A DNA stretch of 64,000 nucleotides from Dictyoglomus thermophilum H-6-12 (lineage in GTDB: Bacteria; Dictyoglomota; Dictyoglomia; Dictyoglomales; Dictyoglomaceae): positions 1,584,525-1,648,524 of the forward strand of contig NC_011297.1 of assembly GCF_000020965.1 (NCBI RefSeq). Direction: 5' to 3'. The notes below the pieces were generated by a model, which searched no databases, had not been told where the DNA came from, and saw nothing but the letters and a program-made list of their open reading frames with translations. Position 1 is the stretch's first letter, and every line of letters begins with the position of its first letter. Shown here piece after piece: positions 33,439 to 42,244 of the stretch. The translations under genes were made by a program, and so were the position numbers.

Positions 33439-34722
33439 CTATTTTCCAAAGATTAAGTTTGGTATGAACAATACAAGATCGGGGAAGAAAACCAATGTGA
33501 TAATCGCAAGGACTACAGCTAAAAGGAAGGGCCAAGACTCTCTTATATACTCCTCTAAGCTAACATCCAAAATAGTACACACCGCATACATGGCAGCCCC
33601 CACCGGAGGAGTAAAGTTACCAACAGCACAAGCAATAACAAAAATAAGCCCAAAATGTACAGGATCAATACCAAGTCTCATAGCAATTGGGAAAAATATA
33701 GCAGTCAGCATTAATATAAGAACAGTAGCATCAATGAAGAATCCAGCAATAAGCAGAAGAACAATTAAGATTAAGTAAAAAACATAAGGATTATTTGTAA
33801 TTCCCAAAATCCAAGAAGAAATTATTTCTGGGATTTTTTCCCAAACAATACCGTAAGAAAATATATTTGAAAAAGCAATCAATGACATAGTAGCACCTAT
33901 ATCTATCGCAGATCCCCTAAGAGCTTCAATAAAATTCTTAAAATTTAACTCCCTATATGCAAAAATACCTACAAACAATGCATATACTACACATAAAGCT
34001 CCAACCTCAGATGGTGTAAAAAGTCCTCCCCTTAACCCCACAATAAGTATTACTGGAAAGATAATAGCCCATATACTTTTTATGAAGGAACTTCCTATTT
34101 CTCCGATAGAAGCCCTTTTCTCCCTCAAAGGAGCAAAATTTCTTATACGAGCAGTAATTGCAACAGTGATCATCAAAAATGTCATTATCAAAAGTCCTGG
34201 AACAATTCCTCCTGCAAATAATCTACCTATGGAAACTTGAGCAATAGTACCAAAGAGAACCAGACCTATACTCGGTGGGATCGTTGGTACCTCAAGAGAA
34301 GAATATACTAATGCTCCTGCTGCATACCCCTTAGGAAGACCTCTTTTTATCATTTCAGGTCCAAGCATTCTAGCCTCCATTGCTGCATCCGCAATAGCAG
34401 AACCTGAAACTCCTCCCATCAAAGCGGAAAGAATACAAGTAACTTGAGCAAGTCCCCCTCTCAAATGTCCCACGAGCACTACAGAAAGATCTATCAATCT
34501 TTTTGTAATGCCAGTATAGTTCATCATATTTCCAGCAGTAATAAACAAAGGAATAGCAAGAAGTGCAAAGTTAATATTTTGGGTCAAAGGAAGCTGAATA
34601 GGAGTTGTAATTGGAATCTCAGGATGCTGTAGGAAAAACAAAAATCCCGAAATTGCTATAGCAAAGACCACAGGCATTCCAAGAAGCATAAATAAAAAAA
34701 AGAATAAAACTACTAAGAGCAT
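33439..34722 (-). CDS. dctM: TRAP transporter large permease (DctM)
   Basis: About 427 residues with a dozen or more hydrophobic segments; MLGMPVVFAIAISG-like start, GVSGSAIADAAMEARMLGPEM (conserved substrate/sodium region) and FTPPVGAAMYAVCTI are DctM signatures. It is the main membrane channel of a sodium-driven TRAP importer for organic acids. The ATG at 34722 has GGAGG 8 nt upstream and overlaps the end of dctQ by 10 nt. A 13-nt gap separates it from the SDR gene. Confidence 0.93.
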   Translation of the reverse strand: MLLVVLFFFLFMLLGMPVVFAIAISGFLFFLQHPEIPITTPIQLPLTQNINFALLAIPLFITAGNMMNYTGITKRLIDLSVVLVGHLRGGLAQVTCILSALMGGVSGSAIADAAMEARMLGPEMIKRGLPKGYAAGALVYSSLEVPTIPPSIGLVLFGTIAQVSIGRLFAGGIVPGLLIMTFLMITVAITARIRNFAPLREKRASIGEIGSSFIKSIWAIIFPVILIVGLRGGLFTPSEVGALCVVYALFVGIFAYRELNFKNFIEALRGSAIDIGATMSLIAFSNIFSYGIVWEKIPEIISSWILGITNNPYVFYLILIVLLLIAGFFIDATVLILMLTAIFFPIAMRLGIDPVHFGLIFVIACAVGNFTPPVGAAMYAVCTILDVSLEEYIRESWPFLLAVVLAIITLVFFPDLVLFIPNLIFGK

Positions 34723-35204
34723 AGCTCTTTCCTCCATCTTCTTAAGTTAGTTATTTCGTCGATAATTTTTACTAATGTTGTTATTGATAAAAGAAGGGAC
34801 CCTACAGGAATACTTAGTGTAGCCCACATATAACTGAAGCCATACATACCCTCAAAAGTTCTATATCTCTGGATAAAAGCTAATTTAACACCAAATACAA
34901 TAAGAAAAATCAAGAAAGCCAAAATAACAAGATAATTAAAAATCTTAATATAACTTTGAATTTTCTGAGGAAATCTTTTCACCAAAAAATCCACATTCAT
35001 AAGTTTATCCCTTCTATAGGCAGCATCCATAGCAAACATAGTAGCCCAAGCAAAAAAGAAGCTAGCTAAAGGATTAGCCCAATATATAGGATTTTTTAAA
35101 GTTCTTGAGACACCCGCTGAAAAAACTAATACTACAATTAGAATTAAAAGAACCTCTGCTACATATAGCTCGATTTTTCCTAAAATCTCATATATTTTCC
35201 TCAT
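34713..35204 (-). CDS. dctQ: TRAP transporter small permease (DctQ)
   Basis: About 163 residues with four transmembrane helices, the normal DctQ layout. ANPLASFFFAWATMFAMDAAYRRDKLMNVDFL contains the conserved segment between helices 2 and 3. It forms the membrane complex with DctM. I take the ATG at 35204 with GGGGAGGAG upstream; a TTG three codons earlier is possible. Confidence 0.88.
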   Translation of the reverse strand: MRKIYEILGKIELYVAEVLLILIVVLVFSAGVSRTLKNPIYWANPLASFFFAWATMFAMDAAYRRDKLMNVDFLVKRFPQKIQSYIKIFNYLVILAFLIFLIVFGVKLAFIQRYRTFEGMYGFSYMWATLSIPVGSLLLSITTLVKIIDEITNLRRWRKELCS

Positions 35205-35242
35205 CTCTAGCAAACTCCTCCCCTAATAAATAAAGAATTCAA

Positions 35243-35266
35243 GGGGAGCCCATTAAAGAGCTCCCC
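35243..35266 (-). terminator. Hairpin between dctP and dctQ (attenuator)
   Basis: Perfect 7-bp stem GGGGAGC / GCTCCCC with a 10-nt loop, followed on the minus strand by TTGAATTCTTTATT. Inside the operon it probably lets the binding protein be made in excess of the permeases or stabilises its mRNA end. Confidence 0.6.
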
Positions 35267-35278
35267 ATAAACTTTTTC

Positions 35279-36274
35279 TTACTTCTTTCTCATCTCTTTC
35301 CAAATTCTATCTTTTACTTCTTTTACTTTTAGTACTTCATAAGCTTTTTCACCAGCTTTTTTAAAGGCTTCAAGATCAATATCTTTCGTAGGAACAATTA
35401 TCATACCTTTTTCTTGTATCATCTTCTTCACTTCTTCTTCCTTTTGGAATACAACTTTTGTAGTTTCAAGTCCTGCTTTATCACATTCCTCTTCTAAGAT
35501 CTTTTGGTAAGTAGGTGGTAGGCTTCTAAACCATTTTGCACTTACAACCTCAAAATTGATAAGAAGAATATGTCTTGTCTCGTTCACATATTTTAATACT
35601 TCATAAAGCCTCATTCCTGGTATGTTGTTGTATACTAACTCTACACCATCAATAGCTTTTTGTTGAAGAGCAGGATAAATATCACCAAAAGCAATAGCTA
35701 CTGGAGTTGCTCCAAGAGCTCTTATGGACTCCTGCCAAACTGGTGTTCCAGGAGTTCTTATTCTAAGACCTTTAAGATCCTCTGGCTTTTTAATTGGCTT
35801 GTTGGTCATAAAATGCCTAAATCCTTGTATCCACGTAAAAGAAAGCACCTTAAAACCATACTTTTCTTCAAGAGTCTTTAACCAGTTATGAACCGTTGGC
35901 ATCTTCTTTAATTTTGCCACTTCCTCTGGACTATCCACAAAGTATGGACAATTCATGACACCAATCTCTGGCACATACATAGCCATTCTTGCAGCATCAG
36001 TATTTTGTCCCACATTAGCACCCTGTCTAATCTGTTCTAATATATCTTCCTCAACTCCCAATTGTGCGCTATGATAAACCTCAATCTTCAAACCACCTTT
36101 TGTCCTTTCCTCAACAGCTTTTGCCCATTTCAAAAATCCTTCATGGTAAGGATCAAGAGGAGAAAGCACATGATTAAACTTCAATACAAATTGGCGAGTT
36201 TGGGCAGAAAGTGGTACTGCAAGAAGAAGCAAAACCAATAAGCCCAACATTAGAAATCTTTTAAAATTTTTCAT
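35279..36274 (-). CDS. dctP: TRAP transporter substrate-binding protein (DctP)
   Basis: A 331-residue secreted binding protein. Signal peptide at 1-24 (LMLGLLVLLLLAVPLSAQT). QFVLKFNHVLSPLDPYHEGFLKWAKAVEERTKGGLKIEVYHSAQLG is the DctP start; PEDLKGLRIRTPGTPVWQES carries the conserved Arg that binds the substrate carboxylate, and ALQQKAIDGVELVYNN is typical. It captures an organic or sugar acid outside the cell for DctQM. GGGGAGG and AGGAGA lie upstream of the ATG. Confidence 0.93.
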   Translation of the reverse strand: MKNFKRFLMLGLLVLLLLAVPLSAQTRQFVLKFNHVLSPLDPYHEGFLKWAKAVEERTKGGLKIEVYHSAQLGVEEDILEQIRQGANVGQNTDAARMAMYVPEIGVMNCPYFVDSPEEVAKLKKMPTVHNWLKTLEEKYGFKVLSFTWIQGFRHFMTNKPIKKPEDLKGLRIRTPGTPVWQESIRALGATPVAIAFGDIYPALQQKAIDGVELVYNNIPGMRLYEVLKYVNETRHILLINFEVVSAKWFRSLPPTYQKILEEECDKAGLETTKVVFQKEEEVKKMIQEKGMIIVPTKDIDLEAFKKAGEKAYEVLKVKEVKDRIWKEMRKK

Positions 36275-36278
36275 TCTC

Positions 36279-36377
36279 CTAAACCTCCCCTTTCAAAAAT
36301 AATTTAATTAAAGCTAAAAACACAAAAAAGACTGCAAAAATCAGATATAAAGCTTTTTTTATCCTCTCACCTCCCAA
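36279..36377 (-). CDS. Candidate small membrane peptide (32 aa)
   Basis: A short minus-strand frame from a TTG at 36377 to TAG at 36279 encodes a single hydrophobic helix (KKALYLIFAVFFVFLALIKLF) with Lys residues on both sides. It begins 4 nt after the dehydrogenase stop and ends in the ribosome site of dctP. A strong GGAGGTGA lies within the frame, followed by ATA rather than a standard start, so the start is doubtful. It might be a real transporter-associated peptide or chance. Confidence 0.25.
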   Translation of the reverse strand: MGGERIKKALYLIFAVFFVFLALIKLFLKGEV

Positions 36378-36381
36378 CCTT

Positions 36382-37338
36382 TTAACATACTCTACTTAAA
36401 GGTTCTCTACCCTTTAAAGCTAAAAGGAGATTTTCAACAGCCAATTTTGCCATATTTGCAACTGCCTCTTCTGTATGGGCTCCTATATGAGAAGTCACCA
36501 CTACATTATCTAGCTGAAGAAGAGGAGAATTTTGTGGAGGTTCTTTCTCAAAAACATCTAATCCAGCTCCTGATATTCTTCCTTCTTTCAAAAATCTATA
36601 CAATGCATCTTCATCCACGATACCCCCACGAGAAGTGTTTATTAGTACAGCATTTTTTTTCATCATACGGAGCTCCTTTTCAGAAATCATATGATAAGTT
36701 TCTTCAGTTAAAGGCACATGAATACTAACCACATCAGAACTTCTAAGCAGTTCATCTAAGGTCACATAAAAGACTTTCTCCTTAGATGCCCATTCGTAAT
36801 CAGGATATTTATCAAAACACAAAACCCTTAAATTAAAACCCTTTAATAGTTCAATTACTCTTCTTCCAATGCTTCCTGTCCCTATAACTCCTAAAGTCTT
36901 TTCACTCAACTCATTCCCTATAAATCTATCCCATCTTCCCTCTCGGGTTTTCTTATCAGATAGGTTTATCTTTCGCAAAACATTTATAATTAACCCCACA
37001 GTAAGCTCAGCCACTGCATTACTATTTGCCCCTGGAGTATTTGTAACAACTATATTTCTCTTTTTAGCCTCTAAAATATCAATATTGTCTACTCCTACAC
37101 CATACTTTGATATAACTTTTAATTTGTTAGCATTCTTTAAAACCTTAGAGGTGACAGGATCAATCCCCACAATAAGTCCATCCACATCTCTTATTAATTC
37201 CCTCATCTCTTCTTCCGTTAAAACTCTCCCAAAAGGATTAAGCATTACCTCTATTCCTTCTTCTTTAAAGACTTCTTCAAATTTATCTTTTATCTTTTCA
37301 AAACTTCTAGGAGTGATAAGCACTTTAAACAAAAACAT
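36382..37338 (-). CDS. D-isomer 2-hydroxyacid dehydrogenase (SerA-like)
   Basis: A 318-residue NAD-dependent 2-hydroxyacid dehydrogenase. The Rossmann motif GTGSIGRRV (about 148-156), the catalytic Arg in NTSRGGIVDEDAL, Glu in FEKEPP and His in TSHIGAHTEEA are present. It lacks the C-terminal ACT domain of full phosphoglycerate dehydrogenases, so phosphoglycerate is not assured. It sits between the regulator and the TRAP genes, so the likely substrate is the imported hydroxy or keto acid. GAAAGGAGAG precedes the ATG. Confidence 0.88.
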   Translation of the reverse strand: MFLFKVLITPRSFEKIKDKFEEVFKEEGIEVMLNPFGRVLTEEEMRELIRDVDGLIVGIDPVTSKVLKNANKLKVISKYGVGVDNIDILEAKKRNIVVTNTPGANSNAVAELTVGLIINVLRKINLSDKKTREGRWDRFIGNELSEKTLGVIGTGSIGRRVIELLKGFNLRVLCFDKYPDYEWASKEKVFYVTLDELLRSSDVVSIHVPLTEETYHMISEKELRMMKKNAVLINTSRGGIVDEDALYRFLKEGRISGAGLDVFEKEPPQNSPLLQLDNVVVTSHIGAHTEEAVANMAKLAVENLLLALKGREPLSRVC

Positions 37339-37350
37339 CTCTCCTTTCTT

Positions 37351-38196
37351 TTAAAATCTTTTAGGAACAATTGCTTCTCTTGTAAGTTTTAAATTTTCTA
37401 TTATCTTGTCCAATCTCCTTAGAGCAACCCCTATATATAAAGTGTCTATGATGGAAAGCTGAGCTATCCTTGCAGAAGTACTCTCTGTTCTATAAAAAGT
37501 TTCTTCGGAGGAGACTGAAAGTTTTATATCAAGGACTCTATCAAGAGGGGTTCTCGCATAATGAGTTATTCCAATAGTAGTTGCTCCTCTGTTTTTAGCA
37601 AGCTCCAAAGCATCAATAATATCCTTACTACTTCCAGAAGCAGATATCCCTATAACCACATCCTGAGGTTCTAAAATACTTGCAGACATTGCCATCATAT
37701 GGCTATCCACATAAGCTACTGTAGGAATTCCAGTTTTCATAAATTTATGTTGAGCATCAAGAGCTACAGGTCCTGATCCACCAACCCCATATATTTGAAG
37801 CTGTCTTGCATTCAAAATAGCCTCGATTGCCCTTTCAATCTCCTTTACTGAAATAACATTCAATGTAGACTCCATAGCCCTGATGTTGGCAGAGAAAACC
37901 TTTTTAAGAATTGTTTCCAAATCATCTCCTTCTTGTACTGCCTGATGTATTGTCTTTATAGGCTGAATCTTCTCTGTAGCAAGAGCAATCTTTAATTCCT
38001 GAAATCCCCTAAGCCCAAGTTTCTTACACATCCTTACTATGGTAGCCTCACTTACTCCTATCCTCTCTGCAAGCTCAGTTATTGGAAGATGAAGGACATC
38101 TTGCCAATGAGCTAAAATATAATTTGCTACTTTTTCTTCAGAGTCTCTGAAATTATCTTTCTGCTCTTTTATTTTTTCAAGGACATTTTTTTCCAT
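37351..38196 (-). CDS. RpiR/MurR-family transcriptional regulator
   Basis: A 281-residue regulator. The N-terminal helix-turn-helix (ITELAERIGVSEATIVRMCKKLGLRGFQELK, about 37-67) binds DNA; the SIS domain (about 125-255; YGVGGSGPVALDAQHKF, GISASGSSKDIIDAL) binds a phosphosugar or similar ligand. It is the first gene of the TRAP operon, 12 nt before the dehydrogenase, and its own promoter carries a large perfect inverted repeat, so it probably controls the whole operon and itself. GGGGGGAT precedes the ATG. Confidence 0.92.
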   Translation of the reverse strand: MEKNVLEKIKEQKDNFRDSEEKVANYILAHWQDVLHLPITELAERIGVSEATIVRMCKKLGLRGFQELKIALATEKIQPIKTIHQAVQEGDDLETILKKVFSANIRAMESTLNVISVKEIERAIEAILNARQLQIYGVGGSGPVALDAQHKFMKTGIPTVAYVDSHMMAMSASILEPQDVVIGISASGSSKDIIDALELAKNRGATTIGITHYARTPLDRVLDIKLSVSSEETFYRTESTSARIAQLSIIDTLYIGVALRRLDKIIENLKLTREAIVPKRF

Positions 38197-38310
38197 TTTA
38201 TCCCCCCTCTTGTAAATTTTTTACACATTATAAAAATCTCTCTCTTAAACCATTTCTAAGAAAATTTTTTTCATAAAGATAAAAAATAAAGTGATAAACT
38301 ATATTTTATT

Positions 38311-38347
38311 ATAATAATACGTTCTTTAAAAATGTCAACGTATTATT
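38311..38347 (-). promoter_or_regulatory. Promoter and operator of the RpiR-TRAP operon
   Basis: On the minus strand TTGACA (38333-38338) is followed after 16 nt by TATTAT (38311-38316). A perfect inverted repeat of 11 bp, AATAATACGTT (38313-38323) and AACGTATTATT (38337-38347), 13 nt apart, places one arm over the -35 and the other over the -10. This is a strong candidate for the RpiR operator. The surrounding gap, 38197-38418, otherwise holds only AT-rich sequence. Confidence 0.75.
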
Positions 38348-38418
38348 TTGATGAAAATTTTTTACATAAACTTGGCAAAAAAAATAATCATCTAAAACTG
38401 CAGAAAACAAAAAACTTT

Positions 38419-39204
38419 TTATAAAGAAGCTAAAACTCTTTTTGTAGTATCCATTAGTCTAAAGACATATTCCTTTGGATCCATCTTAGCATATTCTGGC
38501 CTTATTACCTCAGGAACAATGTAACCATCAAATCCTCCCTCTCTCAAATAGATCAAGATCTGTTCCAGAGGAATAACACCTTCACCTGGAAAAAGTTGTT
38601 GATTTTCTCTTAAATAGTACTTGGGAACATTTTCAGCATCTTTTAAAAAGACAAACTTTATTCTACAGAGATCCTTATCCCTAAAGACATCAAGATCCTC
38701 ACCACTTATGTAAAAATGAAAAGTATCAAAACCCAGATTTAATTTTTTATCCTTTACCATGCTCAAGACCTTATAAGCTTTACTTAATGTATTCACCACG
38801 GAAAAGGCATTTATTCTCAATATTAAGGACAAATCAATTTGAGACAAGAATTTTGAAAAATCTTTAGAAAATACTTCTAAAGCTACATTAAAACTTAGAT
38901 TGAATGGTTTTTCACAAGGATTCACAAGAAGAAAAGGTACATCTAATTCTTTAGAGAGGTTATAGATATTTAAAATTTCCTCATTTTTATTTCCTAAATC
39001 AAACTTGAAATCATGCGAAATTAGTAATGGTTTTATACCATTTTCTGTAAGAATGTTTCTCAATTTGTCTTTACCATTCTCATTTAAAAAGTTAAGAAGT
39101 TTTTTATAATCAAAGATTATAAGATTTGTGTATTCTTTTATAAGATTTATCTCCTCTATTAGGGAAAGACTTATTAAATTACTTCCTGACCAAACTATCT
39201 CCAT
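38419..39204 (-). CDS. Sugar phosphate isomerase/epimerase-like TIM barrel
   Basis: A 261-residue protein of the xylose isomerase-like TIM-barrel superfamily. LGFDTFHFYISGED, FVFLKDAENV and GGFDGYIVPEV near the C-terminus match the metal-binding strand ends of such enzymes, and PGEGVIPLEQILIYLREGGFDG is a typical closing segment. The early part (GIKPLLISHDFKFDLG) is more divergent. AAAGGGGG precedes the ATG. It lies upstream of the RpiR promoter on the same strand and may be co-regulated. The sugar is unknown; myo-inositol- or ketose-type epimerisation is possible. Confidence 0.7.
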   Translation of the reverse strand: MEIVWSGSNLISLSLIEEINLIKEYTNLIIFDYKKLLNFLNENGKDKLRNILTENGIKPLLISHDFKFDLGNKNEEILNIYNLSKELDVPFLLVNPCEKPFNLSFNVALEVFSKDFSKFLSQIDLSLILRINAFSVVNTLSKAYKVLSMVKDKKLNLGFDTFHFYISGEDLDVFRDKDLCRIKFVFLKDAENVPKYYLRENQQLFPGEGVIPLEQILIYLREGGFDGYIVPEVIRPEYAKMDPKEYVFRLMDTTKRVLASL

Positions 39205-39253
39205 ATTTTTAAATCCCCCTTTAATTCTTCATATATCTAATTCTAACACATTC

Positions 39254-39282
39254 TTGTCATAGCCCATATTCTATGCTAAACT
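39254..39282 (+). promoter_or_regulatory. Probable promoter of the small-protein/nrpR-like unit
   Basis: TTGTCA (39254-39259), 17-nt spacer, TAAACT (39277-39282) with a TGc extension, about 45 nt before the ribosome site of the first gene. Confidence 0.45.
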
Positions 39283-39333
39283 ATCCAAGGCATAATACAA
39301 AAAATATAATAAACAAGGAGGTAATAGACAAAA

Positions 39334-39516
39334 ATGAGAAAACCAGAAGAAATAAGACAACTAATACAAGAATTAAGTGATTACAAACACTCAAAGTTAT
39401 TAGATAGCTTTGGGCCAGAGTACATAAGAAGAGAGACTGCTCAAAGGATAATTTCTGTATTAAGGTGGGTCCTTGAGGATCCTGCAGTACAAATTAATTT
39501 AAAGAAAGAACAATAA
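39334..39516 (+). CDS. Small protein of unknown function (60 aa)
   Basis: A 60-residue, helix-rich, charged protein with AAGGAGG before its ATG. No membrane segment, signal peptide or known motif is visible; the sequence ELSDYKHSKLLDSFGPEYIRRETAQRIISVLRWVLEDP suggests two or three amphipathic helices. It is followed after 30 nt by another small gene and then the NrpR-like regulator, all with good ribosome sites or tight spacing. I do not recognise it. Confidence 0.6.
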   Translation: MRKPEEIRQLIQELSDYKHSKLLDSFGPEYIRRETAQRIISVLRWVLEDPAVQINLKKEQ

Positions 39517-39546
39517 TATAAAAAATAGCATTAGGAGGAACTCATA

Positions 39547-39810
39547 TTGAAAAAAGGATCCAAGTCTAATTTTGATTGGGAAGAAAAATTAATCGCTTTT
39601 TATTATACTGCCCTTGAAAATTATGTAGAGAAAGTGGAGCTCTCTGACAGATTAAAAGACGAGTTTGATGAAGATATAGATAGTGATGAACTAATGATTC
39701 TTGCTCAATTTCTTGCTTTAGCCACCAAAAAATTTTTACAACAAGAAGGGTGGCTAAAGCAGGATGATGATCTTGATTTATTCTTTCCACCATCACCCTA
39801 TATACACTAA
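39547..39810 (+). CDS. Small acidic protein of unknown function (87 aa)
   Basis: An 87-residue acidic protein starting at TTG with TTAGGAGGAAC upstream. It appears alpha-helical (WEEKLIAFYYTALENYVEKV, SDELMILAQFLALATKKFLQQEGWL) and has an Asp/Glu-rich middle and end. No motif recognised. It lies 8 nt before the NrpR-like gene, whose own ribosome site is weak, so translation of the two is probably coupled. Confidence 0.62.
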   Translation: MKKGSKSNFDWEEKLIAFYYTALENYVEKVELSDRLKDEFDEDIDSDELMILAQFLALATKKFLQQEGWLKQDDDLDLFFPPSPYIH

Positions 39811-39818
39811 ATCCAACC

Positions 39819-40811
39819 ATGAATAAAGATATCGAAAGAAAAGTCATTGCTATACTTGAAATATTAAGTAATTACACCGAACCTATCGGCGCTAATACCA
39901 TATCGGAAAAACTTTTGGAAAAAGGTATAGAACTAAGTGATAGAGCTGTAAGATACCACTTAAAAATAATGGATGAACGAGGACTAACCAAGGTCGTAGG
40001 AAAAAAAGGAAGACTCATAACTGAAAAAGGAAGAGAAGAGATAAAAAAAGCCTTAGTAGCCGACAAATTAGGGTTCATCATAAGTAAGATAGAAAATCTT
40101 GCTTATCAAGTTACCCTTGACAAATCTACTGGTAAAGGAACTGTAATTTTAAATCTATCTGTCATTCCTAAAAAAGATCTCAAAAAGGCTTTAAACATTA
40201 TGAAAGATATACTTAAAAAGGGTTATGGAATAAGCGAGAAAATAATTATCTTTGACGAAGAAGAAGAGGAAATATCTCCAGGAGTTTTTGTTCCAGAAAA
40301 ATCTGTGATCATAGGTACCGTTTGTAGCGTAACAATTCATGGAATCCTTATCAAAAATGGTATACCAGTAAGTGCAAAATTTGCAGGAGTTTTAGAAGTA
40401 AAAGAAAACGAACCTATTAGATTTTTAGAAGCAATCACATACAATGGCTCAACCCTTGATCCGTTAGAAATATTTATAAAAAGCAGAATGACTTCCCTCT
40501 CTTCCGTAGTAAAAAGAGGTGAAGGTAAAGTTCTTGCTACCTTTCGAGAAATACCAAACTCTGCACGAGAAGATGCCCAGAATATAATTGAGATGTTAAA
40601 AGATATAGGAATAAAAGGTAAAATTTACTTAGGAAAACCCAATCAAGAAATATTTGGAATCCCAGTCACTCAAGAAACATCTGCCCTCGTAATAGTAGGA
40701 GGTCTTAATCCCATAGCAGGAATAATAGAAGCAAATATTGAAGCTGAAAATAAAGCCATGAGTATTCTTTATAATTACGAACAACTTCAACCTATAAAAG
40801 AATATCTTTAA
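39819..40811 (+). CDS. NrpR-type transcriptional regulator
   Basis: A 330-residue protein with an N-terminal winged helix (about 5-70; ANTISEKLLEKGIELSDRAVRYHLKIMDERGL) and one NrpR regulatory domain (about 80-320; AGVLEVKENEPIRFLEAITYNGSTLDPLEIFI, GGLNPIAGIIEANIE). NrpR represses nitrogen assimilation genes in methanogens and responds to 2-oxoglutarate; bacterial members have one regulatory domain. Its stop overlaps the convergent argH by 4 nt, so it borders the arginine operon. No GGAA-N6-TTCC-type operator was found near it by eye. Targets are unknown. Confidence 0.82.
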   Translation: MNKDIERKVIAILEILSNYTEPIGANTISEKLLEKGIELSDRAVRYHLKIMDERGLTKVVGKKGRLITEKGREEIKKALVADKLGFIISKIENLAYQVTLDKSTGKGTVILNLSVIPKKDLKKALNIMKDILKKGYGISEKIIIFDEEEEEISPGVFVPEKSVIIGTVCSVTIHGILIKNGIPVSAKFAGVLEVKENEPIRFLEAITYNGSTLDPLEIFIKSRMTSLSSVVKRGEGKVLATFREIPNSAREDAQNIIEMLKDIGIKGKIYLGKPNQEIFGIPVTQETSALVIVGGLNPIAGIIEANIEAENKAMSILYNYEQLQPIKEYL

Positions 40812-42244
40812 ACTTTGTCTAATAACCTCATTAAATCAGGTAAACTACTCTTTAACTTATGCCATCTATCAATAATATTTCTTAGTTCTTCCTCTCTCTT
40901 TTTAATCACATCTTTATTTATAACTGGATTAGGACTTCCATAAGTTTTTTTCAAATTCAAACTACTCTCAGGATTCAACAAATCAAATATATCTCGATCG
41001 AAGAGCTCTGAAAAGCCCCTCCACTCCTCAAGAGAAAGTTCTCTAAATTTTTTATTATTTTCCTCACAGAATCTAACTACCTCACCAACAATTTTATGAG
41101 CTTCCCTAAAAGGTACTCCTTTCAGAACAAGATATTCCGCTATATCTGTTGCAAAAAGGAAATCTTCAGAAGAAAGTTTATACATTCTCTCAGTATCAAA
41201 CTCAATCTTAGGTAAAAATCCAATCCAAACCCTTAATGCTATTTTTAATTCATCGATGGAAGAAAACAAAGAAGGTTTGTCTTCTTGCAAGTCTCTATTA
41301 TAACTCAAGGGTAATCCTTTCATTATAGTAAACATATTCACAAGATTTCCAATAAGCTTACCACATTTACCTCTTGTGAGTTCAGCTACATCAGGATTTC
41401 TTTTTTGAGGCATCATACTACTTCCTGTAGAATATTCCTCAGGAAGCTTTACAAAAGAAAACTCTTTTGTAGCCCACAGTATTATTTCTTCAGCAAGACG
41501 AGAAAGATGATTATAAGTAAGAGCTGAAAAGAACAAAAACTCAAGCACAAAATCCCTATCAGAAACAGCATCCATACTGTTGTCAGATATTTTTGAGAAA
41601 TTAAGAAGTTCTGCGGTATATTCTCTGTCAAGAGGAATAGTACTTCCCGCAAGAGCGCCAGAACCAAGAGGCAATACATCAACTCTTTTGTATATATCCT
41701 CAAGCCTCTGCAAATCCCTACTAAACATGGCATCATATGCCAAAAAATAGTGAGACAGTGTTACAGGTTGAGCCTGTTGGAGATGAGTATATCCCGGCAT
41801 AGGGGTACTTATAAATTTCTCAGAAAGCTCAAGAAGAACCTTCCTCAAGTTTATTAACAATTCTGCTATATCACAAGTTTCTTCTCTCAAATAGAGTCTT
41901 AAATCAAGTATTACTTGGTCATTTCTACTTCTTCCTGTATGAATTTTCTTGCCTATATCTCCAATTCTTTTAGTAAGACTCTCCTCCACAAAGGTGTGTA
42001 TATCTTCACTATCCCTTATTAGATCAGGATTATTTGATATTTCCAAATATAGGTTTTTAATCTCATCTTTCAGAACTGCTAATTCTTCCTGGGATATAAT
42101 ACCAATTTTATTAAGCATAACTACATGAGCAAGAGTGCCTAAAAGATCTACTTTCCACAGCCTCTTATCAAAATAAAGAGAATATGTAAAATCTTCTACA
42201 ACTTCCTCTAACGACTTTCTCCAGCGACTTCCCCAGAGAGCCAT
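40808..42244 (-). CDS. argH: Argininosuccinate lyase
   Basis: A 478-residue ArgH, which splits argininosuccinate to arginine and fumarate. [48 protein letters not shown] and the catalytic serine loop [21 protein letters not shown] are complete. It is the last gene of the operon; its start overlaps carB by 37 nt with GGAGGAAGT in front. The C-terminal 60 residues are somewhat longer than in many homologues. Confidence 0.96.
   Translation of the reverse strand: MALWGSRWRKSLEEVVEDFTYSLYFDKRLWKVDLLGTLAHVVMLNKIGIISQEELAVLKDEIKNLYLEISNNPDLIRDSEDIHTFVEESLTKRIGDIGKKIHTGRSRNDQVILDLRLYLREETCDIAELLINLRKVLLELSEKFISTPMPGYTHLQQAQPVTLSHYFLAYDAMFSRDLQRLEDIYKRVDVLPLGSGALAGSTIPLDREYTAELLNFSKISDNSMDAVSDRDFVLEFLFFSALTYNHLSRLAEEIILWATKEFSFVKLPEEYSTGSSMMPQKRNPDVAELTRGKCGKLIGNLVNMFTIMKGLPLSYNRDLQEDKPSLFSSIDELKIALRVWIGFLPKIEFDTERMYKLSSEDFLFATDIAEYLVLKGVPFREAHKIVGEVVRFCEENNKKFRELSLEEWRGFSELFDRDIFDLLNPESSLNLKKTYGSPNPVINKDVIKKREEELRNIIDRWHKLKSSLPDLMRLLDKV

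Noticed and set aside
36279-36377. ATA as the start codon of the small membrane peptide
   Set aside because: Although a good ribosome site precedes it, ATA starts are very rare; I list the frame only as a low-confidence candidate from TTG.
36869-37354. 161-codon frame antisense to the 2-hydroxyacid dehydrogenase
   Set aside because: Entirely opposite a well-supported enzyme with intact motifs; composition typical of antisense frames.
39205-39333. NrpR operator of the GGAA-N6-TTCC type near the NrpR-like gene
   Set aside because: No such palindrome was found upstream of the small-protein unit or the arginine promoter.
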